A stretch of DNA of 64,000 bases, from NCBI GenBank assembly GCA_964370985.1, contig CAYJLE010000008.1, positions 1-64,000 on the forward strand, in the 5' to 3' direction. Shown one piece after another: positions 15,100 to 23,591 of this stretch; the first letter of the stretch is position 1; each line of letters opens with the position of its first letter. Position numbers and translations under genes: made by a program. The notes beneath the pieces are model-generated. The model was not told the origin of the DNA and made no database searches. It saw only the letters and a list, made by a program, of their open reading frames with translations. The stretch comes from JAHDVS01 sp964370985. Lineage in GTDB: Bacteria > Actinomycetota > Thermoleophilia > Gaiellales > Gaiellaceae.

Positions 15100-15321
15100 A
15101 TGCCGATCTACGAGTTCGTGTGCATGAAGTGCGAGAGCCACTTCGAGGACCTCGTGGCGATGGGTGGCGACTACCCGAGCTGCCCCGACTGCGATTCCTC
15201 GAACGTGCGCAAGCTCCTCTCCGTGTTTGCGTCTCACGGCACCGCCGAGCAGCCGAGCTTCGGCGGCCCCACGGGCGGCGGTGGCGGCGGTTGCTGCGGC
15301 GGCAGCTGTGGCTGCGGCTAG
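15100..15321 (+). CDS. FmdB-family zinc-ribbon protein
   Basis: 73 aa. MPIYEFVCMKCESHFE and YPSCPDCDSSNVRKL give the CxxC...CxxC zinc ribbon; the tail is Gly/Cys-rich (GGGGGGCCGGSCGCG), possibly an additional metal site. The role is unknown (named after a gene near formamidase). Its 3' end overlaps the start of the uracil-DNA glycosylase gene by 14 bp, so the two are probably co-translated. Confidence 0.9.
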   Translation: MPIYEFVCMKCESHFEDLVAMGGDYPSCPDCDSSNVRKLLSVFASHGTAEQPSFGGPTGGGGGGCCGGSCGCG

Positions 15322-15976
15322 CGGAAAGGACTCGCGCAGCCAGGAGCTCGCGGCCCTCGCCGCGCGAGTCGCGGGGTGCACCGCCTGCCGGCTCGCCGAG
15401 GGGCGAACCCAGGTCGTATTCGGCGTGGGCGACCCCGACGCCGACCTGATGTTCGTCGGCGAGGCGCCCGGCTTCCACGAGGACAAGCAGGGCTACCCGT
15501 TCGTCGGCCAGGCCGGCAAGCTGCTCGACACCCTGCTCGCCGGCATCGGCCTGGCCCGAAAGGACGTGTACGTCGCGAACGTATTGAAATGCCGCCCGCC
15601 CGGGAACCGCGATCCGATGGCCGACGAGATCGAGGCCTGCGAGGCGCACCTGTTTCGCCAGATCGCGCTCGTCGAGCCGCGCGCGATCGCGACGCTCGGC
15701 AACTTCGCGACGAAGCTCCTGTCGGGGAAGCCGCACGGGATCACGCGCGTCCACGGCCAGCCGCAGCCGGTCACGCTCGGAGGCAGGGACACGCTCCTCT
15801 ACCCGCTCTACCACCCGGCTGCCGCGCTCTACACGCCCGCGATGCTGCGCACGCTCGAGGAGGACTTCGCGCGGCTCCCCGCGCTGATCGCCGGGGCTGC
15901 CGTTCCCGCCGCGCCCGAGCCGGCCGCCGCGGCGCCGGCACCCGAGCCAGCCGCTGAGCAGCTGGGGCTCTTCTAA
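15308..15976 (+). CDS. uracil-DNA glycosylase, family 4 (iron-sulfur)
   Basis: Removes uracil from DNA in base excision repair. 222 aa from GTG 15308. CTACRL and the later KCRPPGNRDP...EACEAHLFRQ supply the four cysteines of the [4Fe-4S] cluster; motif A is GEAPGFHEDKQGYPFVGQAG, and LYHPAAALYTP contains the C-terminal active-site His. The tail is an Ala/Pro-rich linker ending EQLGLF, which resembles a sliding-clamp binding peptide (QxxLF-like; inference). It overlaps the FmdB gene. Confidence 0.92.
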   Translation: MAAASGKDSRSQELAALAARVAGCTACRLAEGRTQVVFGVGDPDADLMFVGEAPGFHEDKQGYPFVGQAGKLLDTLLAGIGLARKDVYVANVLKCRPPGNRDPMADEIEACEAHLFRQIALVEPRAIATLGNFATKLLSGKPHGITRVHGQPQPVTLGGRDTLLYPLYHPAAALYTPAMLRTLEEDFARLPALIAGAAVPAAPEPAAAAPAPEPAAEQLGLF

Positions 15977-15979
15977 GCT
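15974..15979 (+). promoter_or_regulatory. -10 hexamer TAAGCT, leaderless tsaE
   Basis: TAAGCT overlaps the stop codon region of the glycosylase gene and ends 6 bp before ATG 15986, so the t6A operon can start its own leaderless transcript. Confidence 0.5.
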
Positions 15980-15985
15980 CCGTCC

Positions 15986-16447
15986 ATGGTCGAGCTCGAG
16001 TCGACCTCCCCCGAGGAGACCGAGCGCATCGCCGCGGCGCTCGCGTCCGGGCTCGCCCCCGGCGACCTCGTCGCCGTCAGCGGCGAGCTCGGCGCCGGCA
16101 AGACGACGTTCGTGCGCGGCGCCTGCCGGGCGCTCGGCGTCACCGGGCCCGTCACCAGCCCGACGTTCACGATCGGGAACCGCTACCGGGGGGGCGTCGA
16201 CGTCTCCCACCTCGACCTGTACCGCTTCGAGCGGGTCTCGGACGCCGACTGGGCAGACGTCGAGCCGTATCTCGAGGACGCCGTCTGCTTCGTCGAGTGG
16301 CCGGAGGCGGCGGGCGCTCTCCTGCCCGAGCCGCGCGCCACCGTCCGCCTGCGCCACGCCGGCGCGGACCGGCGCCTGCTCGAGCTCGACAGCCCCGACC
16401 AGAACCTGGAACGAGAGGCCGCACGGGGTGCTCGTACTCGCATTTGA
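15986..16447 (+). CDS. tsaE: tRNA threonylcarbamoyladenosine biosynthesis ATPase TsaE
   Basis: 153 aa. Walker A is GELGAGKTTFVRG (residues about 32-44), followed by TSPTFTIGNRY, HLDLYRF and FVEWPEAAG, all TsaE signatures. It is the ATPase that drives turnover of the TsaB-TsaD complex in t6A37 tRNA modification. It heads a tight operon: its last 20 bp overlap the tsaB start. Confidence 0.93.
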   Translation: MVELESTSPEETERIAAALASGLAPGDLVAVSGELGAGKTTFVRGACRALGVTGPVTSPTFTIGNRYRGGVDVSHLDLYRFERVSDADWADVEPYLEDAVCFVEWPEAAGALLPEPRATVRLRHAGADRRLLELDSPDQNLEREAARGARTRI

Positions 16448-17033
16448 CACCGCCACCGCCGTCGCGACCGTCGCGCTCGTCCGCGAGGGGGCCGTGCTCG
16501 CCGAGCGGGTCACGACAGCCGCGCGGCTGCTCGCCGCCGCGCAGGAGCTGCTCGACGGCGCCGGCGCCGGGCCAGGGGACGTCGGCGGGATCGCCGTTGG
16601 CACCGGCCCGGGGCGCTACACGAGCCTCAGGATGGGCCTCGTCACCGCCCGCGCGCTCTCGTTCGCGCTCGGCGCGCCGGTCGCGGGCGTGTCCACCCTC
16701 GACGCACTCGCCGTGGGGGCGCCCGGGGCGCTCCCCGTGATCGACGCGCGGCGTCGCGAGGCGTTCGTCCTCGACGGCGGCCCCCGCGTCGTCCCGGCCG
16801 CCGAGCTGCGTGTCGCAGCGGGCCGGCTCTGCGTCGGCGACGGAGCGATCCGCTACCGCGACCTGCTCGAAGCGGCCGGCGCGGTCGTGCCGCCCGACGA
16901 CGACCCCCGCCACCTCCCGTGGGCGCGCCACCACGCCGCGCTCGCCGGGAGCTTCGGGCCTGCCGAGCTCGCGGAGCCGCTCTACCTGCGCGCGCCCGAC
17001 GCCGACCGGGCGCTCGCGCGGAGGCCGGGATGA
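16428..17033 (+). CDS. tsaB: t6A complex scaffold protein TsaB
   Basis: 201 aa from GTG 16428, LVLAFDTATAVATVALVREG, with GIAVGTGPGRYTSLRMGLVTA and LPVIDARRREAF, the ASKHA-fold signatures of TsaB. It binds TsaD and TsaE. It overlaps tsaE by 20 bp and rimI by 4 bp (ATGA). The C-terminal half is divergent, as usual in this family. Confidence 0.93.
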   Translation: MLVLAFDTATAVATVALVREGAVLAERVTTAARLLAAAQELLDGAGAGPGDVGGIAVGTGPGRYTSLRMGLVTARALSFALGAPVAGVSTLDALAVGAPGALPVIDARRREAFVLDGGPRVVPAAELRVAAGRLCVGDGAIRYRDLLEAAGAVVPPDDDPRHLPWARHHAALAGSFGPAELAEPLYLRAPDADRALARRPG

Positions 17034-17509
17034 TCGAGCTGCGGCGGCTCGACGTCGGCGATCTGCCCGCGATCGAGAAGATCGAGCGGCGCGCCTACCC
17101 GACCCCCTGGTCACGCTCGATGTTCGCCTCCGAGCTCGCGAAGCCGTCGTCGATCTGCCTCGGCGCGGTCGACCCGGACGCGCGCGGCACGCTCGTCGCC
17201 TACCTCGTCGTCTCCCGCTACGTCGACGCCTGGCACGTCATGAACATCGCGGTCGACGACCGCTACCGCCGCCGCGGGATCGCGCGGCTGCTCCTCGACG
17301 AGCTGTTCGCGCTGACCGCGGCGGAAGGGCTGCGCGGCTACACGCTCGAGGTGCGCGTCTCGAACGCGCGCGCGATCGAGCTGTACGAGCGCGCCGGCTT
17401 CCACACCACCGGCGTGCGTCGCGGCTACTACACGGACAACCGCGAGGACGCGTACGTGATGTGGCGAGACCCGCCCGCGCCCGGCGGCGAGACCCCGCCC
17501 GCGTCGTGA
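17030..17509 (+). CDS. rimI: ribosomal-protein-alanine N-acetyltransferase
   Basis: 159-aa GNAT protein: IEKIERRAYPTPWSRSMF, NIAVDDRYRRRGIARLLLDE (acetyl-CoA loop), LEVRVSNARAIELYERAGF. It acetylates the N-terminal alanine of ribosomal protein S18 in E. coli; location between tsaB and tsaD is the standard actinobacterial order. The start overlaps the tsaB stop, and the stop overlaps the tsaD start. Confidence 0.9.
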   Translation: MIELRRLDVGDLPAIEKIERRAYPTPWSRSMFASELAKPSSICLGAVDPDARGTLVAYLVVSRYVDAWHVMNIAVDDRYRRRGIARLLLDELFALTAAEGLRGYTLEVRVSNARAIELYERAGFHTTGVRRGYYTDNREDAYVMWRDPPAPGGETPPAS

Positions 17510-18477
17510 TCCTCGCGCTCGAGACCTCCTGCGACGAGACCGCCGCCGCCTGCCTCGCCCCGGACGGGCGGCTGCTCTCGAGCGTCGTCGCCTCCCAGGC
17601 CGGCCTGCACGCCCGCTACGGCGGCGTCGTCCCCGAGGTCGCCTCCCGCCGCCACCTCGAGCTCGTCGTTCCGGTCGTGCGCGAGGCGCTCGAGCGTGCC
17701 GCCACGCCGCTCGACGCGGTCGAGACGGTCGCGGTCACGCAGGGCCCCGGGCTGATCGGCGCCCTGCTCGTCGGCCTGTCGGCCGCGAAGGCGCTCGCCT
17801 GGTCGCGGCGGCTGCCGCTCGTCCCCGTCGATCACCTCCACGGTCACGTCGCCTCGCTGTTCATCGGGCCCGAGCCGGCCGAGCCGCCCCTCGTGTGCCT
17901 GCTCGCGAGCGGCGGTCACACCATGCTGCTGGACGTCCAGGATCCGCCCTCCTACCGCGTGCTCGGCACGACCCTCGACGACGCCGCCGGCGAGGCGTTC
18001 GACAAGGGGGCGCGGCTGCTCGGGCTCGGCTACCCCGGCGGCCCCGCGCTCGACCGGCTCGCGCAGCAGGGCGACCCCGACGCGTACCGGTTCCCGGTCG
18101 CCCGCGTGCCCGGACTCGACTTCTCCTTCTCGGGCGTCAAGACCGCGCTCCTGTACGCGGTGCGCGACCTCCCCGCCGCCGAGCTCGAGCGGCGCCGGGC
18201 CGACCTCGCGGCCAGCTACCAGCGCGCGATCGTGCGGGCGCTCGTCGAGCGTGCGCTCGCCGCAGCCGAGGCCGCCGGGGCAGCCCGCCTCGCCATCGTC
18301 GGGGGCGTCGCCGCGAACTCCGAGCTGCGCGCGCGGCTCGCCGGCACGGGCGCGATCCTCACGCCCCTCGAGCTATGCACCGATAACGCCGCCATGATCG
18401 CGTCCGCTGCCAGGTACACGCGGGCGATCCCGTATCCTGACTATCTTGGTATCGACGCCTATGCGTCGCTTTCGTGA
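17506..18477 (+). CDS. tsaD: tRNA N6-adenosine threonylcarbamoyltransferase
   Basis: 323 aa. GTG 17506 then ILALETSCDETAAACL; metal-binding HLHGHVASL, SGGHTML, GEAFDKGARLLGLGYPGGP, FSFSGVKTALL, VGGVAANSELR and CTDNAAMIA are all conserved. It transfers threonylcarbamoyl to A37 of ANN-decoding tRNAs. GTGA overlap with rimI. Its 3' end overlaps the start of the subtilase gene by 17 bp. Confidence 0.95.
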   Translation: MILALETSCDETAAACLAPDGRLLSSVVASQAGLHARYGGVVPEVASRRHLELVVPVVREALERAATPLDAVETVAVTQGPGLIGALLVGLSAAKALAWSRRLPLVPVDHLHGHVASLFIGPEPAEPPLVCLLASGGHTMLLDVQDPPSYRVLGTTLDDAAGEAFDKGARLLGLGYPGGPALDRLAQQGDPDAYRFPVARVPGLDFSFSGVKTALLYAVRDLPAAELERRRADLAASYQRAIVRALVERALAAAEAAGAARLAIVGGVAANSELRARLAGTGAILTPLELCTDNAAMIASAARYTRAIPYPDYLGIDAYASLS

Positions 18478-20446
18478 CATCAAGCACATCGTTCTGATCG
18501 GGGCCGCGGCGGCCGCGGTGGCTGCGCTTGCTCTCGCGGGCTCCGTCAGCGGTGCCCCGGACGGCGCCGCTGGCGACGCGCAGGCGTGGGGAGCGGCCTT
18601 CGGCGACAGACCCGGCCTCGATCTCGGTGGGCGCATGATCGTCGTGCTCGCCGGCCCCTCCCTCGCCGGCACGGTGGCCGAGACGGGCGAGCTGCCCGGG
18701 CCCGCCGCCCAGCGCCGGGTGGCCCGCGAGGCCCGCGCCTTCCAGCGTGACCTCCTCGACACGCTCGCAGCCCGCGGCGTCGACGTCCGCGTCGAGCGCT
18801 CGTTCACCCTCACCTTCAACGGCTTCTCCGCCGTCCTCGACGCCAGGGCGTTCGCCGCGCTCGCTCGCGCCCCCGGCGTCATCGGCGTCTACCCGGTCAG
18901 GGCCGTCTACCCCGCCGAGTCCGCGATCGAGCCGGAGGCCGGAGAGCCATCCGGGCTCGCGCTGCCCGGCCGGGACGGCAGCGGCGTCACGGTCGCCGTC
19001 CTCGACTCCGGCGTCGACCGGGCCGCGCTCGAGGCACGGGTGCTCGGCGGCAGCGACCTCATCGACGGCGATGCCGACGCGTCGCCGGAGGCGGCCGACG
19101 ACGGCTCGGCAGGGCACGGCACCCGCATGGCGGGGATCGTCGCCGGCGTCGCCCCGGGCGCCACCATCCTGCCGATCCGGATCCTCGGGCCCGTGACCGC
19201 AGCCGACGGCGCAGCCCACACGCTCGGCACGAGCGACGACCTGGTCGCCGGAATCGAGCGCGCAGTCGATCCCGACGGCGACGGCGCCGTCGACGACGCC
19301 GCCCGCGTGGCACTCGCCGCCGTCGTCGCGCCCTACGCTGCCTTCCCGGACAGCCCCGAGGCCCGCGCCACCGCCGGCGCCGCCCGTCTCGGCACGCTCG
19401 TCGTGGCGCCCGCGGGCAACGACGGCCCGGCCGGGAACGGTTTCGGCACGGTCGGGTCGCCGGCCGCGGCCGCCGCCACGCTCGCGGTCGGCGCGCTCGA
19501 TACGCGCACCGGCCAGCCCGCTGCGTTCTCGTCGCAGGGGCCGTCGTTCGACGGGCGGCCCAAGCCCGACCTCCTCGCTCCCGGGGTCGGCGTCGCCACC
19601 GTCGACCCCGCTGCGGGGCGCGTGTCGGCGACCGGGTCGAGCGCCGCCGCGGCGCTTGCCGCGGGCGCGGCCGCGCTCGTCGCCGAGGCACGGCCCGACC
19701 TCGATGCCGCCGCCCTCCATGCCGTCCTCGTCGGCGGCGCCCGGCCGGCCGCTGCGCCCACCGGCGCCGGGCTGCTCGACCCGGCTGGCGCCGCAGCCCA
19801 GGTGGTCGCCGTCGAGCCGGCGACGGTCGCCCTCCAGCGCGGCGGTGCCGTCACCGTCCGCGTCCGCAACCTGACCGACAGGGAGCTCGGCGTCAGCCTC
19901 GCGCTCGCCGAGGCGCCCGCCCTCACGGCCGACCAGGGGCGCCTCACGCTCCCGGCCGGCGGCTACGCCGACGTCAGCCTTCGGCCCGCCGCGCGCGGCA
20001 ACCTCCTCTCCGGCGTGCTGGTCGCGCAGCCGGACGTCGGCCCGGACGCCCGCCTCCCGTTCGCGCTCGTCGGCGGCGCCCACGCCGAGCTTCTCGGCGA
20101 GCTGCACCTCTCGGAGCGTCCGGCCACGCCGACGGTCGCGCGGCCCGCGGTCCTCACCTTCACCGCCGGGCGAGTCGACGAGCAGCAGGGCGGTGTCGTG
20201 ATCGAGCCCGTCGGCGTCCTCGACGTCGAGCTGCGAACCGCGGGCGGCAAGCGCCTCGGCGTGCTGGCCCGGCTGCGGAACCTCCTGCCCGGCCGCTACT
20301 CGATCGGGATCACCGGCCGCGCCCCCGACGGGACGAAGCTCGCGCCGGGCCGCTACGTGGTCGAGCTCGTCGCGCATCCGGTTGCCGACGGTGAGGGGCC
20401 CGCGGGGACGGCCACCCGGGCGTCCGTGAAGCTCGTCATCCGGTGA
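18461..20446 (+). CDS. exported subtilisin-like (S8) serine protease
   Basis: 661 aa with signal peptide (residues about 8-30, AAAAAVAALALAGSVSG). A propeptide-like region precedes the catalytic domain: Asp in GVTVAVLDSGVD, His in GSAGHGTRMAGIVAGVAPGA, Asn in VVAPAGNDGP and Ser in RVSATGSSAAAALAAGAAAL. The usual GTSMAAP around the Ser has become GSSAAAA, so the nucleophile remains but its surroundings are unusual. The C-terminal 200 residues are beta-rich, Ig-like. It is coupled downstream to a thioredoxin-fold gene (GTGA) and overlaps tsaD. The alternative start is GTG 18446. Confidence 0.88.
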   Translation: MRRFRDIKHIVLIGAAAAAVAALALAGSVSGAPDGAAGDAQAWGAAFGDRPGLDLGGRMIVVLAGPSLAGTVAETGELPGPAAQRRVAREARAFQRDLLDTLAARGVDVRVERSFTLTFNGFSAVLDARAFAALARAPGVIGVYPVRAVYPAESAIEPEAGEPSGLALPGRDGSGVTVAVLDSGVDRAALEARVLGGSDLIDGDADASPEAADDGSAGHGTRMAGIVAGVAPGATILPIRILGPVTAADGAAHTLGTSDDLVAGIERAVDPDGDGAVDDAARVALAAVVAPYAAFPDSPEARATAGAARLGTLVVAPAGNDGPAGNGFGTVGSPAAAAATLAVGALDTRTGQPAAFSSQGPSFDGRPKPDLLAPGVGVATVDPAAGRVSATGSSAAAALAAGAAALVAEARPDLDAAALHAVLVGGARPAAAPTGAGLLDPAGAAAQVVAVEPATVALQRGGAVTVRVRNLTDRELGVSLALAEAPALTADQGRLTLPAGGYADVSLRPAARGNLLSGVLVAQPDVGPDARLPFALVGGAHAELLGELHLSERPATPTVARPAVLTFTAGRVDEQQGGVVIEPVGVLDVELRTAGGKRLGVLARLRNLLPGRYSIGITGRAPDGTKLAPGRYVVELVAHPVADGEGPAGTATRASVKLVIR

Positions 20447-20682
20447 CCCCCGGGGTGCGCATCTACGGCGCCCCCGACTGCCATCTCTGCGACGAGGCGA
20501 AGCGGGTTCTCCACGAGGTGTGGGCCGAGCTCCCGTTCGACCTCGAAGAGGTCGACATCACCGGCGACCCCGAGCTCGAGCGCCGCTACCGCGAGCGCAT
20601 CCCGGTCGTGACCGTCGGCGGCGAGGAGGCGTTCACGTACTTCGTCCACCCGGGCGCGCTGCGCCGCCGGCTTCGCGGCTGA
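20443..20682 (+). CDS. glutaredoxin-like thioredoxin-fold protein
   Basis: 79 aa: VRIYGAPDCHLCDEAKRVL carries a CHLC redox motif, followed by DITGDPELERRYRERIPVVTVGGEEAF with the cis-proline of the fold. It belongs to the DUF836/glutaredoxin-2-like family. It is translationally coupled to the protease gene and sits just ahead of rex, a redox regulator, but no direct link is shown. Confidence 0.85.
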   Translation: MTPGVRIYGAPDCHLCDEAKRVLHEVWAELPFDLEEVDITGDPELERRYRERIPVVTVGGEEAFTYFVHPGALRRRLRG

Positions 20683-20809
20683 GGCTCACGAAGTACCCGC
20701 AAACCGGGGCCTCCATTGGCCCCGACGGCTCTAACGATGCCGCGTCCCCGGGAACGGTAGACTGTTACAAGCTATGACCGTCGATACGCAGATCGAAGGA
20801 GGAAGGCGC

Positions 20810-21430
20810 GTGGGTGATCGGCTGACGGTGGGCGTCGCGACGCGCCTCTCCCGCTACCTGCAGGTGCTCACACAGGCGAAGAAGATGGGTCGCGAGCGGA
20901 TCTCCTCCCAGGAGATCTCCGAGTACACGAACATCAACGCGACTCAGATCAGGCGCGACCTGTCGGGCTTCGGGAAGTTCGGCAAGCGCGGCGTCGGCTA
21001 CTCGATCGATGTCCTGCTCACCGAGATCCGCAAGATCCTGCGCACCCAGGGGCAGCACAACATCGCGCTGTTCGGGGCCGGTCGCCTCGGGCACGCGATC
21101 GCGGGCTCGAGCGTCTTCGCCGACCACGGCTTCAACATCGCCGCCGTGTTCGACACCGACGCGGGCAAGGTCGGGGAGCCGATCGGGAGCCTCCAGGTCA
21201 GCAACTACCGCGAGCTGAAGGACGTCGTCCGCGACCGCAACATCATCGTCGGCGTGCTGGCCGTTCCCGCCGCCGCCGCCCAGGCGGTCACCAACGACCT
21301 CGTCGACGCGGGCGTGAAGATCGTCTTCAACTACTCCGAGGCGCTCCTGAACGTACCGGCGGACGTCACCGTGCACACGACGAACCCGGCCGCCGAGCTG
21401 CTCTACGCGCTGTACTTCTACCTGGCCTGA
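20810..21430 (+). CDS. rex: redox-sensing transcriptional repressor Rex
   Basis: Represses respiratory and fermentative genes when NADH/NAD+ is low. Winged helix: RISSQEISEYTNINATQIRRDLSGFGKFGKRG; Rossmann NAD(H) domain: NIALFGAGRLGHAIAGS; C-terminal swapped helix: NPAAELLYALYFYLA. I chose GTG 20810 because GAAGGAGG lies 7 bp before it. ATG 20774, 12 codons upstream, has a TAGACT hexamer 10 bp ahead and would be a leaderless alternative adding MTVDTQIEGGRR. No Rex-type operator (TTGTGAA-N4-TTCACAA) is seen nearby. Confidence 0.92.
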   Translation: MGDRLTVGVATRLSRYLQVLTQAKKMGRERISSQEISEYTNINATQIRRDLSGFGKFGKRGVGYSIDVLLTEIRKILRTQGQHNIALFGAGRLGHAIAGSSVFADHGFNIAAVFDTDAGKVGEPIGSLQVSNYRELKDVVRDRNIIVGVLAVPAAAAQAVTNDLVDAGVKIVFNYSEALLNVPADVTVHTTNPAAELLYALYFYLA

Positions 21431-21440
21431 TCCCCGCGCC

Positions 21441-21468
21441 GGCGGGCCGGACAGGTCCGGCCCCTACA
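21441..21468. repeat. dispersed hairpin repeat, copy C
   Basis: GGGCCGGAC-AG-GTCCGGCCC followed by CCTACA, identical over its core to copy A. It lies between rex and the convergent LLM gene, and its CTA supplies the stop codon of the LLM gene on the minus strand, so the insertion may have reset the end of that protein or acts as a bidirectional terminator. Confidence 0.8.
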
Positions 21469-22348
21469 GGAGGGCGGGGGCGAGCTCGCGGAGCTGGCTG
21501 AGGCCGAGGTCCCCAGCGGTGCGGCCGATCGGCTGGATGCAGACGTGGTCGGCGCCGACGGCGAGGTGCTCGCGCACCCTCGTTCGGATCCGGGCGGCGT
21601 CGCCCCAGGCGACCAGGGCATCGACGAGGCGGTCGGAGCCGCCGGCGGTCAGGTCGTCGTCGGTGAACCCGAGCCAGCGCAGGTTGTCCGTGTAGTTCGG
21701 CAGCGTCAGGTACCAGGAGATCGCCTCGCGGCCGAGCTCGCGGGCGCGGGCCGGGTCGGTCTCGAGCAGCACGAACTGCTCGACCGCGAGCAGCCTCCCC
21801 TGGCCGAGGATCTGGCGGGCCCGGGCCGTGTGGTCGACCGGAACGAGGTACGGGTGCGCCCCGTCGGCGCGCTCGCGGGCGAGCCGGAGCATCGCCGGGC
21901 GCAGCGCCGCCAGCACGCGCGGCACCGGCACCGCGGGGCGGGGGCCGGCGTAGCCGGCCGTGTCCAGCTCGTCCAGGTAGTGGCGCATCCGCGCCACCGG
22001 CCGCTCGTACACGTGCCCGCGCGGCTCGACCTGCGGCGGGTGGCTGACACCGAGCCCGAGCAGGTAGCGGCCCGGATAGGCCTCACCGAGCGTGCACGCC
22101 CCCGCCGCCGTCGCGGTCGCGTCACGCGCCCAGATGCTCGCGATCCCGTTCGCGACCACGATCCGCCGGGTCGCGGCGAGCAGGATCGCCGCGTGGCTGA
22201 GCGCCTCCTTGTTGGCGTGCCCCTCGGCGATCCAGAGCGCTCCGTAGCCGAGCTCCTCGATCTCCGCCGCGGCCTCGCGCGCGACCCCGGCCGGCGCCAT
22301 CCCGAGCGCGCCGAGCCAGACGCCGACCTTGCCGATCGCGGGTCCCAT
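21464..22348 (-). CDS. LLM-class (F420-dependent type) oxidoreductase
   Basis: 294 aa from ATG 22348. TIM-barrel luciferase-like family: GKVGVWLGALGMAP, EIEELGYGALWIAEGH, IVVANGIASIWARDATATAA, RYLLGLGVSHP, VLAALRPAMLRLARERADGAHPY. In actinobacteria these usually use coenzyme F420; the substrate is unknown. The stop codon is contributed by dispersed repeat copy C. It is next to, but not overlapping, the anti-sigma gene (12 bp). Confidence 0.87.
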   Translation of the reverse strand: MGPAIGKVGVWLGALGMAPAGVAREAAAEIEELGYGALWIAEGHANKEALSHAAILLAATRRIVVANGIASIWARDATATAAGACTLGEAYPGRYLLGLGVSHPPQVEPRGHVYERPVARMRHYLDELDTAGYAGPRPAVPVPRVLAALRPAMLRLARERADGAHPYLVPVDHTARARQILGQGRLLAVEQFVLLETDPARARELGREAISWYLTLPNYTDNLRWLGFTDDDLTAGGSDRLVDALVAWGDAARIRTRVREHLAVGADHVCIQPIGRTAGDLGLSQLRELAPALL

Positions 22349-22359
22349 GCCGCGAAAGG

Positions 22360-23040
22360 CTATCGCGACGGGGAGAGGAAGACCTGCACGTCCCCCTCGG
22401 GGACGCCCTCGAGCGCGCCGAGCACCTGCTCCTCGGTGCTGCCGTAGACGATCACGACCCGGTCTGAGATGTCCGCGTCGAGGCCCGCCGCGACCAGGAG
22501 CTCGACCGTGCGCTCCGGCGTCTCCCCGACGCTCGCGACGAGAGTGCCGAACTCGGCCTGCGGAGGCTCCTCGGCGGCGGTCTCGGGCGCGCCCGCCTCG
22601 GCTGCCTCCGCCTCGGCATCGGCCTGCGCCTCCTCGACCGGCGCCGCCTCGACCATCAGGGACGTCGCTTCGGCGCCCTTCGAAGCCTCGCGCTGGGCGC
22701 CGTCGCCGGTCGTCGTGACCACCACGATCGCGGCGGCCGCGGCGGCCGCCACCGGGACGAGCGTCACGGCGAGCTGGCGCGGCGAGAAGCGCCCGAGCAG
22801 CCGCCTCGGCTCGCGCTCGCGCTCCGGCAGGCCCGCCACGAGCTCGCCCAGGCGCTCCGCGGGCAGCTCGAGCAGCGGCGAGGCGCGCAGCGCGTCGCGG
22901 GCGAGCTCGAGCTCGGCGATCGTGGCCGCGCACGCGGCGCACGCCTCGACGTGTGAGCGCACGGTCGCAGCCTCGGGTGCGGCGAGGTCGCCCTCGACGT
23001 ACTCGAAGAGCTCGATCTCGTTCGGGTGCGCTCCGGCCAT
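22360..23040 (-). CDS. anti-sigma factor with zinc-finger domain
   Basis: 226 aa. The N-terminal ZAS domain HxxxCxxC is in TVRSHVEACAACAATI (about residues 27-42); a transmembrane helix follows (VTLVPVAAAAAAAIVVVTT), then an Ala/Glu-rich extracytoplasmic region and a folded C-terminal end (RTVELLVAAGLDADISDRVV). It would bind the sigma factor encoded just upstream and release it on an envelope signal. ATG 23040 overlaps the sigma stop (TGATG); GTG 23043 is an alternative. Confidence 0.88.
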   Translation of the reverse strand: MAGAHPNEIELFEYVEGDLAAPEAATVRSHVEACAACAATIAELELARDALRASPLLELPAERLGELVAGLPEREREPRRLLGRFSPRQLAVTLVPVAAAAAAAIVVVTTTGDGAQREASKGAEATSLMVEAAPVEEAQADAEAEAAEAGAPETAAEEPPQAEFGTLVASVGETPERTVELLVAAGLDADISDRVVIVYGSTEEQVLGALEGVPEGDVQVFLSPSR

Positions 23041-23588
23041 CACTGCTTCGACTCCCCGGCGGCGCTCGCGGTTCCAAGCGTGCGCGCCAGCTCGACGCGG
23101 CCGCGGAAGATCCTCGACTTCACGGTACCTTCCGGCACCCCGAGCACCTCGGCGATCTCGGAGTACGAGCGCCCGAGCACGTCGTAGAGGAGCACCGCGG
23201 TCCGGTAGGTCTCGTCGAGCCCGGCGAGCGCCCGCTGGAGCTCGCCGGACAGCTCACGCTCCGCGATCGGGTCGCGCGGGCTCGCCGGCTCCGCGACGTC
23301 CTCGAGCGGCACCCCGCCGCCGCGAGCGCTGCGGGCCCGCTGGTCGTGGACCGCGTTCAGGCAGATCCGGTACAGCCACGTCGAGAACGCCGACTCGGCG
23401 CGGAAGCGTGGCAGCGCCCGCCACGCCCGGATCAGCGTCTCCTGCACGGCGTCCTCCGCGTCGCTGGCGGAGCCGAGCTCGCGCGCCGCCAGCGTCACGA
23501 GCCGGTGGCGGTGCTCCTCCACGAGCCGCGCGAACGCGTCGCGGTCACCCGCCTGTGCCTTCCGTACGAGCCGATCGTCAGGATTCAC
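23040..23588 (-). CDS. ECF-type RNA polymerase sigma factor
   Basis: 182 aa from GTG 23588. Region 2: RDAFARLVEEHRHRLVTLAA, DAEDAVQETLIRAWRALPRF and FSTWLYRICLNAVHD; region 4: LDETYRTAVLLYDVLGRSYSEIAEVLGVPEGTVKSRIFR. SigE/SigW-like envelope-stress class by pattern. It is coupled to the anti-sigma gene. AGGAG lies 12 bp ahead of the GTG. Its start is only 3 bp from the divergent glycosyltransferase start, so its promoter must lie inside that gene. Confidence 0.9.
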   Translation of the reverse strand: MNPDDRLVRKAQAGDRDAFARLVEEHRHRLVTLAARELGSASDAEDAVQETLIRAWRALPRFRAESAFSTWLYRICLNAVHDQRARSARGGGVPLEDVAEPASPRDPIAERELSGELQRALAGLDETYRTAVLLYDVLGRSYSEIAEVLGVPEGTVKSRIFRGRVELARTLGTASAAGESKQ

Positions 23589-23591
23589 GAT

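Noticed and set aside
20700..20773. Rex operator upstream of rex
   Set aside because: No TTGTGAA-N4-TTCACAA-like sequence found in the intergenic region.
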